DNA of 64,000 nt from Alkalidesulfovibrio alkalitolerans DSM 16529. Its GTDB lineage: Bacteria > Desulfobacterota > Desulfovibrionia > Desulfovibrionales > Desulfovibrionaceae. The DNA is taken from positions 414,150 through 478,149 of the forward strand of contig NZ_ATHI01000026.1 in assembly GCF_000422245.1 (NCBI RefSeq), read 5' to 3'. The stretch's first letter is position 1. Each line of letters begins with the position of its first letter. The translations under genes were made by a program, and so were the position numbers. Positions 8,490-18,637 of the stretch are shown piece after piece. The notes under the pieces are model-generated. The model worked only from the letters and a program-made list of their open reading frames with translations, did no database searches and was not told the origin of the DNA.

Positions 8490-10730
8490 ATGTCCATGTC
8501 ACGCCCTGAAGACCATCCGGGCTCGCGCGCCGAAACGTCGCCCGACGCCGGAACTGCGGGCGACGCCGGGCGTGCCGCCGAGCCGGGGCAATCCCCCGCC
8601 ATTTCTCCCGATGTCCTGGTGCGCCTTTTCCTCGATCAGTCGCAGGACGGGATCGTGGTGCTCGACCAGCATGGCGCGGTCCAGGCCGCAAACCGGCGTT
8701 TCGCGGACATGCTCGGATATTCTCCCGACGAGATCCGGCGACTCCATGTCTGGGACTGGGAAGACCAGACCTCGAAAGGCGAGTTGCAGGAAATACTCGA
8801 CCGGCCCGGCGAATTCGGCGACCTCTTCGAAACCCGGCACCGCCGCCAGGATGGGACCACGCTGGAAGTGGAGATCGCGATAACCAGGGTTGCGGTCAAC
8901 GGGCAGAGATTCGACCTGTGCGTGTGCCGGGACATCACCCGCCGTCGGCTGATGGAGCGCAGCTTGCGCGAGAGCGAGGCCGCCTTCCACAAGATTTTCG
9001 AGGAATCCTCGAATCCCATCATGCTCATGCGCGGCGATCGCTTCGTCAACTGCAACCGGGCCACGCTGTCGTTTCTGGGCCTTGTGGACAAATCCGAGTT
9101 CTTGGACCGCACGCCTGGGGACATATCTCCGTCGCATCAGCCGGACGGCGATCTTTCCGCCGAATCGGCCGCGAAGCACATTGCCAGGGCGATGCGCGAT
9201 GGCCTTCACCGTTTTGAATGGACGGTCCTGCGCACGGACGGCCGCTCCCTCCTGCTCGAAGTGGCGCTCATGCCCATGACGTTGAACGGTGAGGAACTGC
9301 TGCACGTCACCTGGCTCGACGTCACCGAGCGCAGACGTGCGGAAGAGGCCCTGCGCAGGCAGACGGTCATGTTCCAGAACCTTTTTCGCGGCTCGCCGGA
9401 CGCCATCGCCATGCTCGACGAGGAGGATTGCGTCGTGGAGGTCAACGAGGCCTTCCTGACGCTTTTCGACTACTCCCGTGAAGAGGTCGTGGGAAAATCG
9501 ATCAACAGCCTGGTCGCTCACGGACAGGTCTCCACGGACGCGGCGCAGTTCTCCCGAATCGTTTACGGGAGTCGGCGAGCGGTGGAGCGGCAGACGGTGA
9601 GGTGCAAACGCGACGGCACGCCCGTGGACGTGACCGTGATCGGCTACCCCATCGTTTACGAAGGCAAGGTCATCGGGGCCTACGGCATCTACCGAGACAT
9701 CACGGAGCGAAAGCGGGCCGTGGAGGCCCTGCGCAAGAGCGAGGAACGCTTCGCCAAGGCCTTCAACTCCAGTCCCGCGCCGCTGATCATCTCGGAGACG
9801 GCCACCGGACGTTTCATCGCCGTGAACGACCGCTGGATCAGGATGCTCGGATACGACCGGGAAGAGCAGATCGGGCGGACCTCCAAGGAGGTCGGCATCT
9901 GGGCCGACCCGGCGCAGCGCGACCGGGCCATCGAAAGACTGCTCAGGGACGGAGCGCTCAAGGACTTTCCCGTAGATTTCAAGACGAAGTCGGGACGGAT
10001 ACGCTCCGCGCTGTGGTCCGCCGAACTCATCACCATGGACGAAAGGGAGGTCATGCTTTCGTTCATCTTCGACTACACGGAACGAAAGATCGCCGAGGAG
10101 GCGCTGTTCAAATCGCTGAAGGAGAAGGAGACGCTGCTCAAGGAGATCCACCATCGCGTCAAGAACAACCTGCAGATCATGGTCAGCCTCATCAGCCTGC
10201 AGACGATGGACCTTGAGGACGGCGACGCGGTGGAAATGTTCAAGAACCTGCGCGAGCGGGTGCACACGATGGCCTTGATCCACGAGCAACTCTATTCGAG
10301 CGGCAACCTGAGCGAGGTGGACATGTCGGAGTACTTGGAGCTGCTCGCGCAAAACATCGGGAGCGTCTTCAGAACCCCAGGGCGGTGCGTGGACCTGCGC
10401 ATCGAGGCGGATGACATTCTGCTCGGCATCGATCAGGCCATCCCGTGCGGATTGCTGCTCAACGAACTGATCTCAAACGCCTACAAGCACGCCTTCCAGG
10501 CCGCAGGCGCGGGCAATTTGCACGTGCGGCTGCGCATGATCGGGCATATGGTTGAACTGATCGTCCAGGACGACGGTCTGGGGCTTCCGCCGGATTACGA
10601 GGCGCGCGATTCCCTGGGCATGAAGCTGATTCGAACGCTCGTGGACCAGCTCAGGGGAAGCCTGGAGGTTTCCTCGGAGCGGGGCAGCCGCTTTCGCGTC
10701 AGCTTTCCGCGCGAAGAGAATGGAGCGTGA
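8490..10730 (+). CDS. Sensor histidine kinase, four PAS domains, HisKA_2 type
   Basis: A 746-residue soluble kinase with no membrane segments. Four PAS/PAC units are visible, each ending in a D[I/V/Y]TxR-type C-cap (DITRRR, DVTERR, DITERK, DYTERK). The dimerisation box HHRVKNNLQIMVSLISLQ begins near residue 554 and belongs to the HisKA_2/HWE class. The ATPase domain has NELISNAYKHAF, DDGLGLP and GMKLIRTLVDQLRG. Kinases of this class often signal to atypical receivers or anti-anti-sigma systems. The ATG at 8490 has GAGGA 7 nt upstream; an upstream TTG at 8454 is less likely. No cognate regulator is adjacent. The signal is unknown; soluble multi-PAS kinases commonly sense redox or small ligands. 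Confidence 0.9.
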   Translation: MSMSRPEDHPGSRAETSPDAGTAGDAGRAAEPGQSPAISPDVLVRLFLDQSQDGIVVLDQHGAVQAANRRFADMLGYSPDEIRRLHVWDWEDQTSKGELQEILDRPGEFGDLFETRHRRQDGTTLEVEIAITRVAVNGQRFDLCVCRDITRRRLMERSLRESEAAFHKIFEESSNPIMLMRGDRFVNCNRATLSFLGLVDKSEFLDRTPGDISPSHQPDGDLSAESAAKHIARAMRDGLHRFEWTVLRTDGRSLLLEVALMPMTLNGEELLHVTWLDVTERRRAEEALRRQTVMFQNLFRGSPDAIAMLDEEDCVVEVNEAFLTLFDYSREEVVGKSINSLVAHGQVSTDAAQFSRIVYGSRRAVERQTVRCKRDGTPVDVTVIGYPIVYEGKVIGAYGIYRDITERKRAVEALRKSEERFAKAFNSSPAPLIISETATGRFIAVNDRWIRMLGYDREEQIGRTSKEVGIWADPAQRDRAIERLLRDGALKDFPVDFKTKSGRIRSALWSAELITMDEREVMLSFIFDYTERKIAEEALFKSLKEKETLLKEIHHRVKNNLQIMVSLISLQTMDLEDGDAVEMFKNLRERVHTMALIHEQLYSSGNLSEVDMSEYLELLAQNIGSVFRTPGRCVDLRIEADDILLGIDQAIPCGLLLNELISNAYKHAFQAAGAGNLHVRLRMIGHMVELIVQDDGLGLPPDYEARDSLGMKLIRTLVDQLRGSLEVSSERGSRFRVSFPREENGA

Positions 10731-10866
10731 GTGCGGCAGGCTGACGTGCCGATCTCGACCTGCGCTTCCAAATCGTGTTTCGCTACGCCGGAGCGCCCCG
10801 TCGCATACGGTCCGTGGGGAGATCCCCCGGAGTGCGGATCGCGACGAGAGGCCGACAGCGGGGGCG

Positions 10867-12288
10867 TCAGCCGCCTTCGGCTATGCCCAGGCGGCGGGCG
10901 ATCTCCTTGGCGGCGCGGCGGCCCGCGCCCATTGCCGAGATAACCGTGGCCGAGCCGGTCACGATGTCTCCGCCCGCGTAAACATTGGGAATCGACGTTT
11001 CGCCCGTGGTTCCGTCAACGGTGATGTATCCCCAGCGGTTCAGGCTCAGGTCCGGGGTGGCTTCGAGCAGCACCTTGTTTGCCCGCGCGCCCACGGCCAT
11101 GATGGCCATCTGGGCCGGAATGTCGAAGCATTCGCCAGTGGGGGCGGGAGAGCGGCGTCCGCTGGCGTCGGGCTCGCCCAGGGCCTGGCGTTCCAGGCGC
11201 AGGCCTGTCAGGCGGCCTTTCTCGTCGCCCATGAGTTCGAGCGGGTTGGCCAGGAACTCGAAGCGCACGCCTTCCTCCTCGGCATGCTCGATCTCCTCGC
11301 GTCGTGCGGGCATCTCCCCGCGCGTGCGGCGATAGACTACGGTGACGCGCTCCGCGCCCAGGCGCAGGGCGGTGCGGGCCGCGTCCATGGCCACGTTGCC
11401 GCCGCCCACGACCACGGCCTCTCTGGCCGGGAAGATGGGCGTGCTGTAGGTGGGGAAGGCGTAGGCCCGGCCCAGGTTGGCCCGGGTCAGGTACTCGTTG
11501 GCCGAGAACACGCCCACCAACCCCTCGCCCGGAATGCCCAGGAAACGCGGCAGGCCGGCGCCCACGCCCACGAAGACCGCGTTGAAACCCCAGACGAACA
11601 ATTCGCGGATGGTGAAGGTGTTGCCGCCCACCCAGTTGGTGTGGAACTCCACGCCCAGGGTGCGCAAGGCGTCGATCTCGCGCTTGACCACGGACTTGGG
11701 CAGCCGGAATTCTGGGATGCCGTAGACCAAAACCCCGCCAAGCTCGTGCAGGGCCTCGTAGACCTCCACTTTGACCCCGCGAGCGGCCAGGTATCCGGCC
11801 ACGGTCAGGGAGGAGGGGCCAGCCCCGATGCAGGCCACGCGCGCGCCTTCGAGCGGCTGCGGGCAGGCGATGGCCCCGGTGAGCAGCTCGCAGGCCGACA
11901 GGGCGTGGAAATTGTCGGCCACGAAGCGTTCCAGGCGGCCGATGGCCACGGGTTGGCCCTTCCTGCCCAGGATGCACGCGCCCTCGCATTGGGTCTCCTG
12001 GGGGCAGACCCGGCCGCAGACCGCGGGCAGCGAGTTGTATTCACGCAGCACGGCGTAGGCTCCGGCCACGTCGCCCTTCGCAAGACTGGCGATGAAGCCC
12101 GCGATGTCGATCTCCACGGGACAGCCCGCGCGGCACGCGGGCTTCTTGCATTGCAGGCAGCGGGCCGCCTCGGCCTGAGCCTGCTCCAGGGAATAGCCCA
12201 GGGCCACCTCGCGGAAATTGCGCACGCGCTCGGCCGGGTTTTGCAGCGGCATGGCGATGCGCGATGCGATCTTCTTCTTCGCCGCCAT
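10867..12288 (-). CDS. nfnB: NADH-dependent reduced ferredoxin:NADP+ oxidoreductase subunit B (SudA-like)
   Basis: A 473-residue flavoprotein of the glutamate-synthase-small-subunit/SudA family. The N-terminal domain has two [4Fe-4S] groups (CLQCKKPACRAGCP and CGRVCPQETQCEGAC). An FAD-binding GAGPSSLTVAGYLAARG and an NAD(P)-binding VVGGGNVAMDAARTA follow, and the C-terminal GGDIVTGSATVISAMGAGR closes the FAD site. No glutamate synthase large subunit is nearby; the partner is nfnA, 1 nt upstream in the same operon, so this is the Nfn pair. NfnAB couples ferredoxin and NADH to NADP+ by flavin-based electron bifurcation. The ATG at 12288 has GGGAGG upstream; the longer open frame overlaps nfnA and is rejected. 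Confidence 0.93.
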   Translation of the reverse strand: MAAKKKIASRIAMPLQNPAERVRNFREVALGYSLEQAQAEAARCLQCKKPACRAGCPVEIDIAGFIASLAKGDVAGAYAVLREYNSLPAVCGRVCPQETQCEGACILGRKGQPVAIGRLERFVADNFHALSACELLTGAIACPQPLEGARVACIGAGPSSLTVAGYLAARGVKVEVYEALHELGGVLVYGIPEFRLPKSVVKREIDALRTLGVEFHTNWVGGNTFTIRELFVWGFNAVFVGVGAGLPRFLGIPGEGLVGVFSANEYLTRANLGRAYAFPTYSTPIFPAREAVVVGGGNVAMDAARTALRLGAERVTVVYRRTRGEMPARREEIEHAEEEGVRFEFLANPLELMGDEKGRLTGLRLERQALGEPDASGRRSPAPTGECFDIPAQMAIMAVGARANKVLLEATPDLSLNRWGYITVDGTTGETSIPNVYAGGDIVTGSATVISAMGAGRRAAKEIARRLGIAEGG

Positions 12289-12289
12289 A

Positions 12290-13138
12290 CTAGCCTCCCG
12301 CGACTTCGAACTGCTTCTTGAAGCGTTCGAGCTCCGCCCGTTCCTGGCCGTGGAACTGCTCCAGGCGGTTGCGCAGTTCGGCGAAATCCACCTTGTGCGC
12401 GTCAAATTCCGGGCCGTCCACGCAGGCGAAACGCATCTCGCCGTCCACGGTGCAGCGGCAGGCCCCGCACATGCCGATGCCGTCCACCATGATGGTGTTC
12501 AGACTCACGGTGGTCTTGATGCCAAGCGGTCGCGTGACCTCGGCGACGGCCTGCATCATGGGCACCGGGCCCACGGCCACCACCTCGGCCACCTCGGGGC
12601 CGCGCGAAAGGCGTTCAGCGAGCGCGTCGGTGACCAGACCCTTCACGCCCATGCTGCCGTCGTTGGTGGCCACCGAGACCTCGGCGCAAAAGCGCGACAG
12701 TTCGGCGTGGAAGAGAAGCAGGGCCTTGGTGCGCGCACCGATGACCGCAGTCACGCGGTTGCCTGCCAGATAGTGGCCCTTGGCGATGTGGAACATGGCG
12801 GCCACGCCCGTGCCGCCACCCACGCAGACCACGTCGCCCTTGCGCTCGATGTGCGTGGGCTTGCCCAGGGGGCCGCACACGTCGGGAATCACGTCGCCCT
12901 CGTGTAAAAGGTTCAGCCTGGCCGTGGTCTTGCCCACCACCAGGAAGACGATGGTGATGGTGCCGGACGCGGGGTCGGCGTCGGCGATGGTCAGGGGAAT
13001 TCGCTCTCCCTGGGCGTGGACGCGCAGGATGATAAAGTTGCCTGGCCTGGCCTTGTGGGCGATGTGCGGGGCGTGCAGGACCATCTGGCTGGTCATGCCG
13101 GGGATGAGTTCCCGCTTGGTGAGGATGCGTGCGCTCAT
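12290..13138 (-). CDS. nfnA: NADH-dependent reduced ferredoxin:NADP+ oxidoreductase subunit A (SudB-like)
   Basis: A 282-residue FAD/[2Fe-2S] protein of the ferredoxin-NADP reductase class. It has a flavin-binding barrel (GERIPLTIAD), a nucleotide-binding domain starting VGGGTGVAAMFHIA, and a C-terminal [2Fe-2S] site near MCGACRCTVDGEMRFACVDG. NfnA oxidises or reduces NAD(H) and passes electrons to NfnB. Its stop is one nucleotide from the nfnB start. Upstream of the start is a 13-bp GC hairpin (13159-13190). The two proteins share family features with FlxA, so the window encodes two related NAD(P)H-linked flavin modules within 4 kb of each other. Confidence 0.93.
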   Translation of the reverse strand: MSARILTKRELIPGMTSQMVLHAPHIAHKARPGNFIILRVHAQGERIPLTIADADPASGTITIVFLVVGKTTARLNLLHEGDVIPDVCGPLGKPTHIERKGDVVCVGGGTGVAAMFHIAKGHYLAGNRVTAVIGARTKALLLFHAELSRFCAEVSVATNDGSMGVKGLVTDALAERLSRGPEVAEVVAVGPVPMMQAVAEVTRPLGIKTTVSLNTIMVDGIGMCGACRCTVDGEMRFACVDGPEFDAHKVDFAELRNRLEQFHGQERAELERFKKQFEVAGG

Positions 13139-13158
13139 GAACGGACCTTCGTGGCTGA

Positions 13159-13190
13159 CGCGGGGCGGGCCGGGCCGGGCCCGCCCCGCG
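13159..13190 (-). promoter_or_regulatory. Very stable GC stem-loop in the nfnAB leader
   Basis: Positions 13159-13171 pair perfectly with 13178-13190 (13 bp, all G-C, 6-nt loop), ending 20 nt upstream of the nfnA start. Placed so near the ribosome site it could act on translation or mRNA stability. There is no T-tract, so it is not a canonical terminator. The remaining sequence to 13614 (nearly 500 bp between divergent genes) holds only the promoter-like block at 13511-13541. Confidence 0.45.
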
Positions 13191-13510
13191 CTCCGGCGGG
13201 CTTGTCCGCGGGGTTGCCGCGGCGGTCGTGAAAAAAAGAGCCGATGGCCCCTGAAGCGGGTCCACGGGCGTGACTTCAGAGCATGCCAGAATCCGGGCCG
13301 GAAAGAGATCGCCCGAGCGTCCGGGACGATGGCCCCTGGGCGGAGCGGGTGCGAGCGGCGAAAGGCGCGGACCGTGGCCGCAGAAGGGGTATCGTTCTTG
13401 GCGGCGCATGTCCAGTCAAAACGCGGTCCTGCCAGCGCGACCCGCAGGGGAGTTTGAGCAATGAAAAGGTTCGGGCGTGCCCGCGAGGCGGCGCTTCCCG
13501 CTGATCGTTC

Positions 13511-13541
13511 TTTACAATCGGTTACTATTGTGGTTTATAAT
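13511..13541 (+). promoter_or_regulatory. Sigma70-like promoter of the CheB-CheR hybrid gene
   Basis: TTTACA (13511-13516) and a perfect TATAAT (13536-13541) are separated by 19 nt, or TTACAA with an 18-nt spacer. They sit in a conspicuously AT-rich patch inside GC-rich DNA. The transcript would start near 13548, about 67 nt before the preferred ATG at 13615. The spacer is longer than ideal, which lowers confidence. Confidence 0.45.
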
Positions 13542-13614
13542 GACTTATTGTCGTGTGAAGCGTTCGGAAGGGCGTTTCGCGGCAGCAATGCGAAGGGGAA
13601 TGACGGAGGCGGGT

Positions 13615-16600
13615 ATGGCGCAACGCAAAAAAGGTGGGATGAGACCGGAAGGCAAGGCTGCTTCCGGCAGTAGAGCGGGGGGGGACAAGGTCTTGCCCGA
13701 TTCGGGGGTGGCGGAAAAGGTCACGGCGGAGCCTGCCGGGCCGGGGCGCGAAGAGCCCGGGTCGGCAGGCTTCCATATTGTGGCCCTGGGCGCTTCGGCC
13801 GGCGGCCTGGAGGCGCTGCAGACCTTTTTCCATCGCATGCAGCCGGACTCCGGCTTGGCTTTCGTGGTGATCCAGCACCTCTCTCCCGATTTCAAGAGCC
13901 TGATGGACGAATTGCTTGCCCGTCACACGTCCATGTCCATCCACCGCGTGGAAAGCGGCATGGAACTGCAGCCGGATTCGGTCTACCTGATTCCGCCCAA
14001 GAAAAGCATGACCGTGCAGGACGGCCGGCTGATCCTTGAAGACCGCAAGGCCGACGGCCACCTCGACCTGCCCATCGACGTCTTTTTCCGCTCCCTGGCC
14101 AAGGACGCGGGCGAGCGCGCCATCGCCGTGGTGCTGTCGGGAACAGGATCGGACGGCTCGCGCGGCATTCGCGATGTCAACGAGGCGGGCGGCCTGGTCG
14201 TCGTCCAGTCTCCCGAGTCGGCCAAGTTCGACGGCATGCCGCGCAGCGCCATCGCTTCGGGCGCGGTGGACCTCGTGCTGCCTCCGGAAGCCATGCCGGA
14301 CATGATCGTCAAGTACATCTCCAACCCCATGTCGGTACGCCACGCGGGCGAGGACGATTCGCTGCGCCACATCCAGGACGACGACGGGACCACGGCCGTC
14401 TTCAAGCTCCTGAAGCGGCAGTATGGCATCGATTTCGCCGACTACAAGCCCACGACCGTGGGCCGCAGACTCGCGCGACGCATGTCCATTCGCCAGATCA
14501 ACTCGCTGACCGACTACTTAGCCTTTCTCTCGGCGAACGCGGACGAGCTGAATTCGCTGTACAAGGATCTGCTCATCGGCGTGACCAGCTTCTTTCGGGA
14601 CCAGCCCGCCTTCGAGGCCCTGGAGCGCAAGGCTGTTCCCGAAATCTTCGTCGGGGCCGCAGGGCAAGACGAGGTTCGCGCCTGGATCGCGGGCTGCGCC
14701 ACGGGCGAGGAGGCGTATTCCGTGGCCATGCTGCTCGTGGAGGGCGCGGAGCGCTCGGGGTTTCACGGCAAAATCAGCGTCTTCGCCACGGACGCCCACA
14801 AGGAGTCCCTGGATACGGCCTCGCTGGGCATCTATGAGAAAACCAGGTTGTCCTCCGTCTCTCCGGCCCGGCTGGCGCGTTTCTTCAAGGAAGAAAGCCC
14901 CACCCACATGCGCGTGAACCAGGATTTGCGCTCGCACATCGTTTTCGCCCAGCACAATATCATCAGCGATCCGCCGTTCACCAAGATGGACCTGGTGACC
15001 TGCCGCAACCTGCTGATTTATCTGCATCCGGCCGCCCAAGACAAGGCCCTGGCCATGTTTCATTTCGCCCTGCGCGTGGGCGGACTCGTATTCCTTGGTT
15101 CCAGCGAGAGCCCTGGCGGCCTTGTGGAGGAGTTCGAGCCCCTGGACAGCAAATGCAAGATATTCCGCAAGCTGCGCGACGTGAAGCTGGCCTTGGATTT
15201 CAAACTCTCGCACCAAGAGCGCGAACGGCCCGCGCCGCCTCCGCTGGCGACGGCTGCTGGGCTGGACCGCCGTATCCTCCAGGATTACGACCAACTCTTG
15301 CGCAAGCACCTGCCCTCGGGGCTTTTGCTCAACGAACGACGCGAAGTGCTGCACATCTTCGGCGACGGAGGACGCTATCTGACCCGCCTCGAAGGCCGCG
15401 CGGTCCGCGACGTGCTGGACATGGTCGAGGGCGACCTGAGACTCGCCCTCGGCACGGCGGTGCAACGGGCCGGAACACGCAAGGACAAGGTGATCTTCAA
15501 GGGCGTGACCGTGGGGCAGGGGAAGGAGAAGCGCAAGATCGACGTCGAGGTCGAGGCGCTGCCCGATGAACGCACCCGGAGCAATCACTTCCACGTCTCC
15601 TTTCTCGACCAGGGGCCCGCCGCCAAGCGCGCCAAACGAGTCGAGAAACCCCTTCCCGACGAGGATTTTCAGATCGACGACGCAACGCGCCAGCGTATGG
15701 GCGAACTCGAGGTCGAGTTGCAGAGCACGCGAGAGAATCTGCAAGCCACGATCGAAGAATTGCAGACCACCAACGAGGAGCTGCAAGCCACCAACGAGGA
15801 GATGCTGGCCGCCAACGAGGAACTGCAAAGCACAAACGAGGAGTTGCACTCGGTCAACGAGGAACTCTACACGGTCAACGCCGAATTCGAGAAGAAGAAC
15901 AAGGAGCTTTCACAACTCAACGAAGACTACGACAACCTCCTGCGCAGCTCGGACATCGGCACCTTGTTCCTCGATCGCGATTTGCAGATCAGGCGCTACA
16001 ACCCGGCCATCAGCCTGACCTTCAAGCTTCTGCCCCAGGACATCGGGCGGCCCGTGGACCACATCGCCTACCGCCTCGACGGCCAAGCCCAGATGATCGA
16101 GGATTTGAAGAAGGTTCTCGCCGACGGCGAGCCGCTGGAAAAAGAAGTTCGCACCAAGGACGGCAAATGGCTGCTCAAGCGCATTCTGCCCTTCCTGACG
16201 GCGGACAACCACCAGGACGGCGTGGTGCTGACCTTCACGGACATCACCAGGGTCAAGGAGATGGAAGCCGAGCGCCGCCAGTCCGAGGCCATGCGTGAGA
16301 TGGCGGCGAGCGTGCCGGGAGCCGTCTTTCAGTTCGTCTCCGACAAGAGCGGGGAGGAGACCTTCTCCTTCGTCAACGAGGGCGCGCGATCGATTTTCGG
16401 TGTCGATCCCGCGCAGATTCTCAAGGACGCCAGGGTTCTGCTGCGACTCATCCACCACGACGACGTGGACATGCTCAGGATCAAGGTCCGCGAATCCAGG
16501 GAGAAGCTCGAAACCCTCGACGCGGAGCATCGCATCGTTGTTCCCGGAGGCGGCGTGCGCTGGCTGCACACCCGCTGCACGCCGAGCCTGGCTTCGGGCG

Positions 16601-18228
16601 GCGTCACGCGCTGGAGCGGCGTGAGCCTGGACATCACGGCCCGCAAGTTGGCCGAGGAACAGCTCAAGCGCGCGTCCGAATTCCACCTGAGCATCCTCAA
16701 CAAGTCCCCGGCCCTCATCTGGCGTTCGGGCTTGGACGGCATGTGCAACTGGTTCAACGCCACTTGGCTGGCTTACACCGGCAAAAGCCTGGAGGACGAG
16801 CAGGGCGAGGGTTGGACCAAGGGAGTACACCCGCAGGATGTGGCGCGCTGTCTCAATGTCTACAAGCGAGCGTTCAGACAGCGCAAGCCGTTCCGCATGG
16901 ATTACCGGCTGCGCAGACACGACGGGGTATACCGCTGGATTCACGACGTGGGCACGCCCTACGACGATCTCGACGGCAAGTTCGCGGGATTCATAGGCTA
17001 CTGCTTCGACATCACCGAGGCCAAGGAAGCTTCGGGCAAGATGCGCCAAGCCATGGAGATGATGGCCAACGCGAACCGTATCAAGAGTGAGTTCCTGGCC
17101 AACATGAGCCACGAGATCAGGACTCCGCTGCACGGCATGCTCGGCATGCTCCAACTGCTTTCCATGACAAGCCTCAACGAGGAGCAAAAGGAGTATGTGG
17201 ACGCATCCACCGGCTCCGGGCGGCGGCTTTTGAGCCTGATCAACGAGATACTCGATCTCTCCAAGATCGAGGCGGGCAAGTTCGTCATCGCTGAGCAACT
17301 CTTCGACTTCGACAGCGTGGTCGATCTGGCCCTGAAGAACTTCGAATACGCGGTGCGCGAGAAGGGCCTGACCCTCAATGTCAAGGGCGAGAAAGGTGGC
17401 GAGCGCCATTTCGTGGGCGATTCCGCGCGAATAAGCCAGGTGCTGCTCAACATCCTGGGCAATGCGATCAAGTTCACCAACAAGGGCACGGTGACGCTCG
17501 AGACGCGGGTAGCCGAGGAACCCGGCCTTCCCGGCAAGCGGCGGATATTCTTCACGGTCACGGACACGGGCATCGGCATCCCGGAGGGCAAGCTCGCCGA
17601 TGTCTACGAGCCTTTCGTGCAGGCCAGCGTTTCGTACCAGCGGGCGCACCAGGGCACGGGGCTTGGGCTTACCATCGCCAAAAGGCTGGTCGGTCTGATG
17701 GACGGCGATCTTTCCATCGAGAGCGAGGAAGGCAAGGGCACCACTGTGAGTTTCTCGGTCTTGGTCGGTGTTCCCGGTATCGAGAAAGAGCCGGATGACG
17801 AGAACGAGGGCGGCAAGGAGCGTTCCCTCAGGCGGCTCAAGGTACTACTGGTCGAGGACGACAGGGTGAGCCAAACCCTGACCTGCAAGCTTCTGGAAAA
17901 AGAGCGGCACGAGTGCCTCACCGCCAGGAATCAGGACGAGGCCCTGGCCATCCTCAGGAAGTTCGACCCGGATATCATCCTCATGGACGTGAACCTCGAC
18001 GGCAGCGCCTCCGGCCTCGACATCACGCGCAAAATCAGGACGTCCTCGGCCCTTTCCGCGCACCGCGACATCCCGATCATCGCGCTCACGGCCAAGGCCA
18101 TGGAAGGAGACAGGGAACGGATTCTCGCCTCGGGCGTGAATGAATACATCTCCAAACCCTTCAGATTCGAGGATCTGGAAAAGAAGATTCAGGCCGTTAT
18201 GAGCAGAAACGTCCGAAGGGAGGACTAG
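13615..18228 (+). CDS. CheB-CheR-PAS-histidine kinase-receiver hybrid protein
   Basis: A 1537-residue fusion. Residues about 40-240 are a CheB methylesterase, with the catalytic serine in GASAGG, the histidine in QHLSPDF and the aspartate in GTGSDGSRG. About 260-530 is a CheR methyltransferase ([27 protein letters not shown]). A coiled coil of repeated xxNEEL units follows near 700-770, then about three PAS domains. The HisKA box [17 protein letters not shown] has its histidine near residue 1166, followed by an ATPase domain ([21 protein letters not shown]) and a C-terminal receiver with Asp near 1458 (ILMDVNLDG). There is no membrane segment. GGAGG lies 6 nt before the ATG at 13615; upstream in-frame starts lack ribosome sites. 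No chemotaxis operon is nearby. Confidence 0.93.
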   Translation: MAQRKKGGMRPEGKAASGSRAGGDKVLPDSGVAEKVTAEPAGPGREEPGSAGFHIVALGASAGGLEALQTFFHRMQPDSGLAFVVIQHLSPDFKSLMDELLARHTSMSIHRVESGMELQPDSVYLIPPKKSMTVQDGRLILEDRKADGHLDLPIDVFFRSLAKDAGERAIAVVLSGTGSDGSRGIRDVNEAGGLVVVQSPESAKFDGMPRSAIASGAVDLVLPPEAMPDMIVKYISNPMSVRHAGEDDSLRHIQDDDGTTAVFKLLKRQYGIDFADYKPTTVGRRLARRMSIRQINSLTDYLAFLSANADELNSLYKDLLIGVTSFFRDQPAFEALERKAVPEIFVGAAGQDEVRAWIAGCATGEEAYSVAMLLVEGAERSGFHGKISVFATDAHKESLDTASLGIYEKTRLSSVSPARLARFFKEESPTHMRVNQDLRSHIVFAQHNIISDPPFTKMDLVTCRNLLIYLHPAAQDKALAMFHFALRVGGLVFLGSSESPGGLVEEFEPLDSKCKIFRKLRDVKLALDFKLSHQERERPAPPPLATAAGLDRRILQDYDQLLRKHLPSGLLLNERREVLHIFGDGGRYLTRLEGRAVRDVLDMVEGDLRLALGTAVQRAGTRKDKVIFKGVTVGQGKEKRKIDVEVEALPDERTRSNHFHVSFLDQGPAAKRAKRVEKPLPDEDFQIDDATRQRMGELEVELQSTRENLQATIEELQTTNEELQATNEEMLAANEELQSTNEELHSVNEELYTVNAEFEKKNKELSQLNEDYDNLLRSSDIGTLFLDRDLQIRRYNPAISLTFKLLPQDIGRPVDHIAYRLDGQAQMIEDLKKVLADGEPLEKEVRTKDGKWLLKRILPFLTADNHQDGVVLTFTDITRVKEMEAERRQSEAMREMAASVPGAVFQFVSDKSGEETFSFVNEGARSIFGVDPAQILKDARVLLRLIHHDDVDMLRIKVRESREKLETLDAEHRIVVPGGGVRWLHTRCTPSLASGGVTRWSGVSLDITARKLAEEQLKRASEFHLSILNKSPALIWRSGLDGMCNWFNATWLAYTGKSLEDEQGEGWTKGVHPQDVARCLNVYKRAFRQRKPFRMDYRLRRHDGVYRWIHDVGTPYDDLDGKFAGFIGYCFDITEAKEASGKMRQAMEMMANANRIKSEFLANMSHEIRTPLHGMLGMLQLLSMTSLNEEQKEYVDASTGSGRRLLSLINEILDLSKIEAGKFVIAEQLFDFDSVVDLALKNFEYAVREKGLTLNVKGEKGGERHFVGDSARISQVLLNILGNAIKFTNKGTVTLETRVAEEPGLPGKRRIFFTVTDTGIGIPEGKLADVYEPFVQASVSYQRAHQGTGLGLTIAKRLVGLMDGDLSIESEEGKGTTVSFSVLVGVPGIEKEPDDENEGGKERSLRRLKVLLVEDDRVSQTLTCKLLEKERHECLTARNQDEALAILRKFDPDIILMDVNLDGSASGLDITRKIRTSSALSAHRDIPIIALTAKAMEGDRERILASGVNEYISKPFRFEDLEKKIQAVMSRNVRRED

Positions 18229-18637
18229 TGTCGCGTCCGCGAAGAGGATCAATACATCGCTCAACGATAACATGCGCACGTGAGCCGGGCGAAGCCCGGC
18301 TCCGCCGCAGTTGACGGCGTAAGCAAGCCGAAAGCCGGTTTTCTGCTCAGCGGGCTTTTGCAAAAGCCGGTTTTGCGGATTTTGCGGACATCATACGCGA
18401 GGCTGAAGGGCCGTCTGCCCGATGCACGCGGCACATGCGGCGGGCAAACGCAGTCGATCGGAATCCGCTGGAAGCCATGGCGGTCCCATGCGCTTTTTGT
18501 ATTGACGACGGACACCGCGCCGCGCAATCTGGCGGCCATCCCCCAAAGCACGTCAACCGGGATGGCCGCCGCGTCGCAACGCATGCGCCAAACGAGCGCG
18601 GCGTCGCTTTCCGGCGTCGGGCAGGAGACAATGCGCG
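18229..18637. other. Gene-free region with stem-loops
   Basis: About 410 bp between the hybrid kinase and the SLC13 carrier. A perfect stem GAGCCGGGC-GAA-GCCCGGCTC lies at 18282-18302, without a T-run. Shortly after it the 12-mer AAAGCCGGTTTT occurs once and AAAAGCCGGTTTT again 27 nt later, separated by the palindrome GCTTTTGCAAAAGC. No ORF here has a ribosome site or family resemblance. The block could be a degenerate dispersed repeat, but no second copy is present in this window. Confidence 0.4.

Noticed and set aside
10867..12288. Glutamate synthase small subunit
   Set aside because: The fold is the same, but there is no large subunit and the adjacent gene is the NfnA partner, so the Nfn assignment fits better.
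10720..12321. Long plus-strand ORF of 533 codons
   Set aside because: It lies antisense to nfnB, is His/Gly/Ala-rich with no family motif, and arises from GC-rich codon bias. nfnB has complete cofactor motifs.
15910..17649. Minus-strand ORF of 579 codons inside the CheB-CheR hybrid gene
   Set aside because: It is antisense to well-conserved PAS and kinase motifs and has no recognisable domain or ribosome site.
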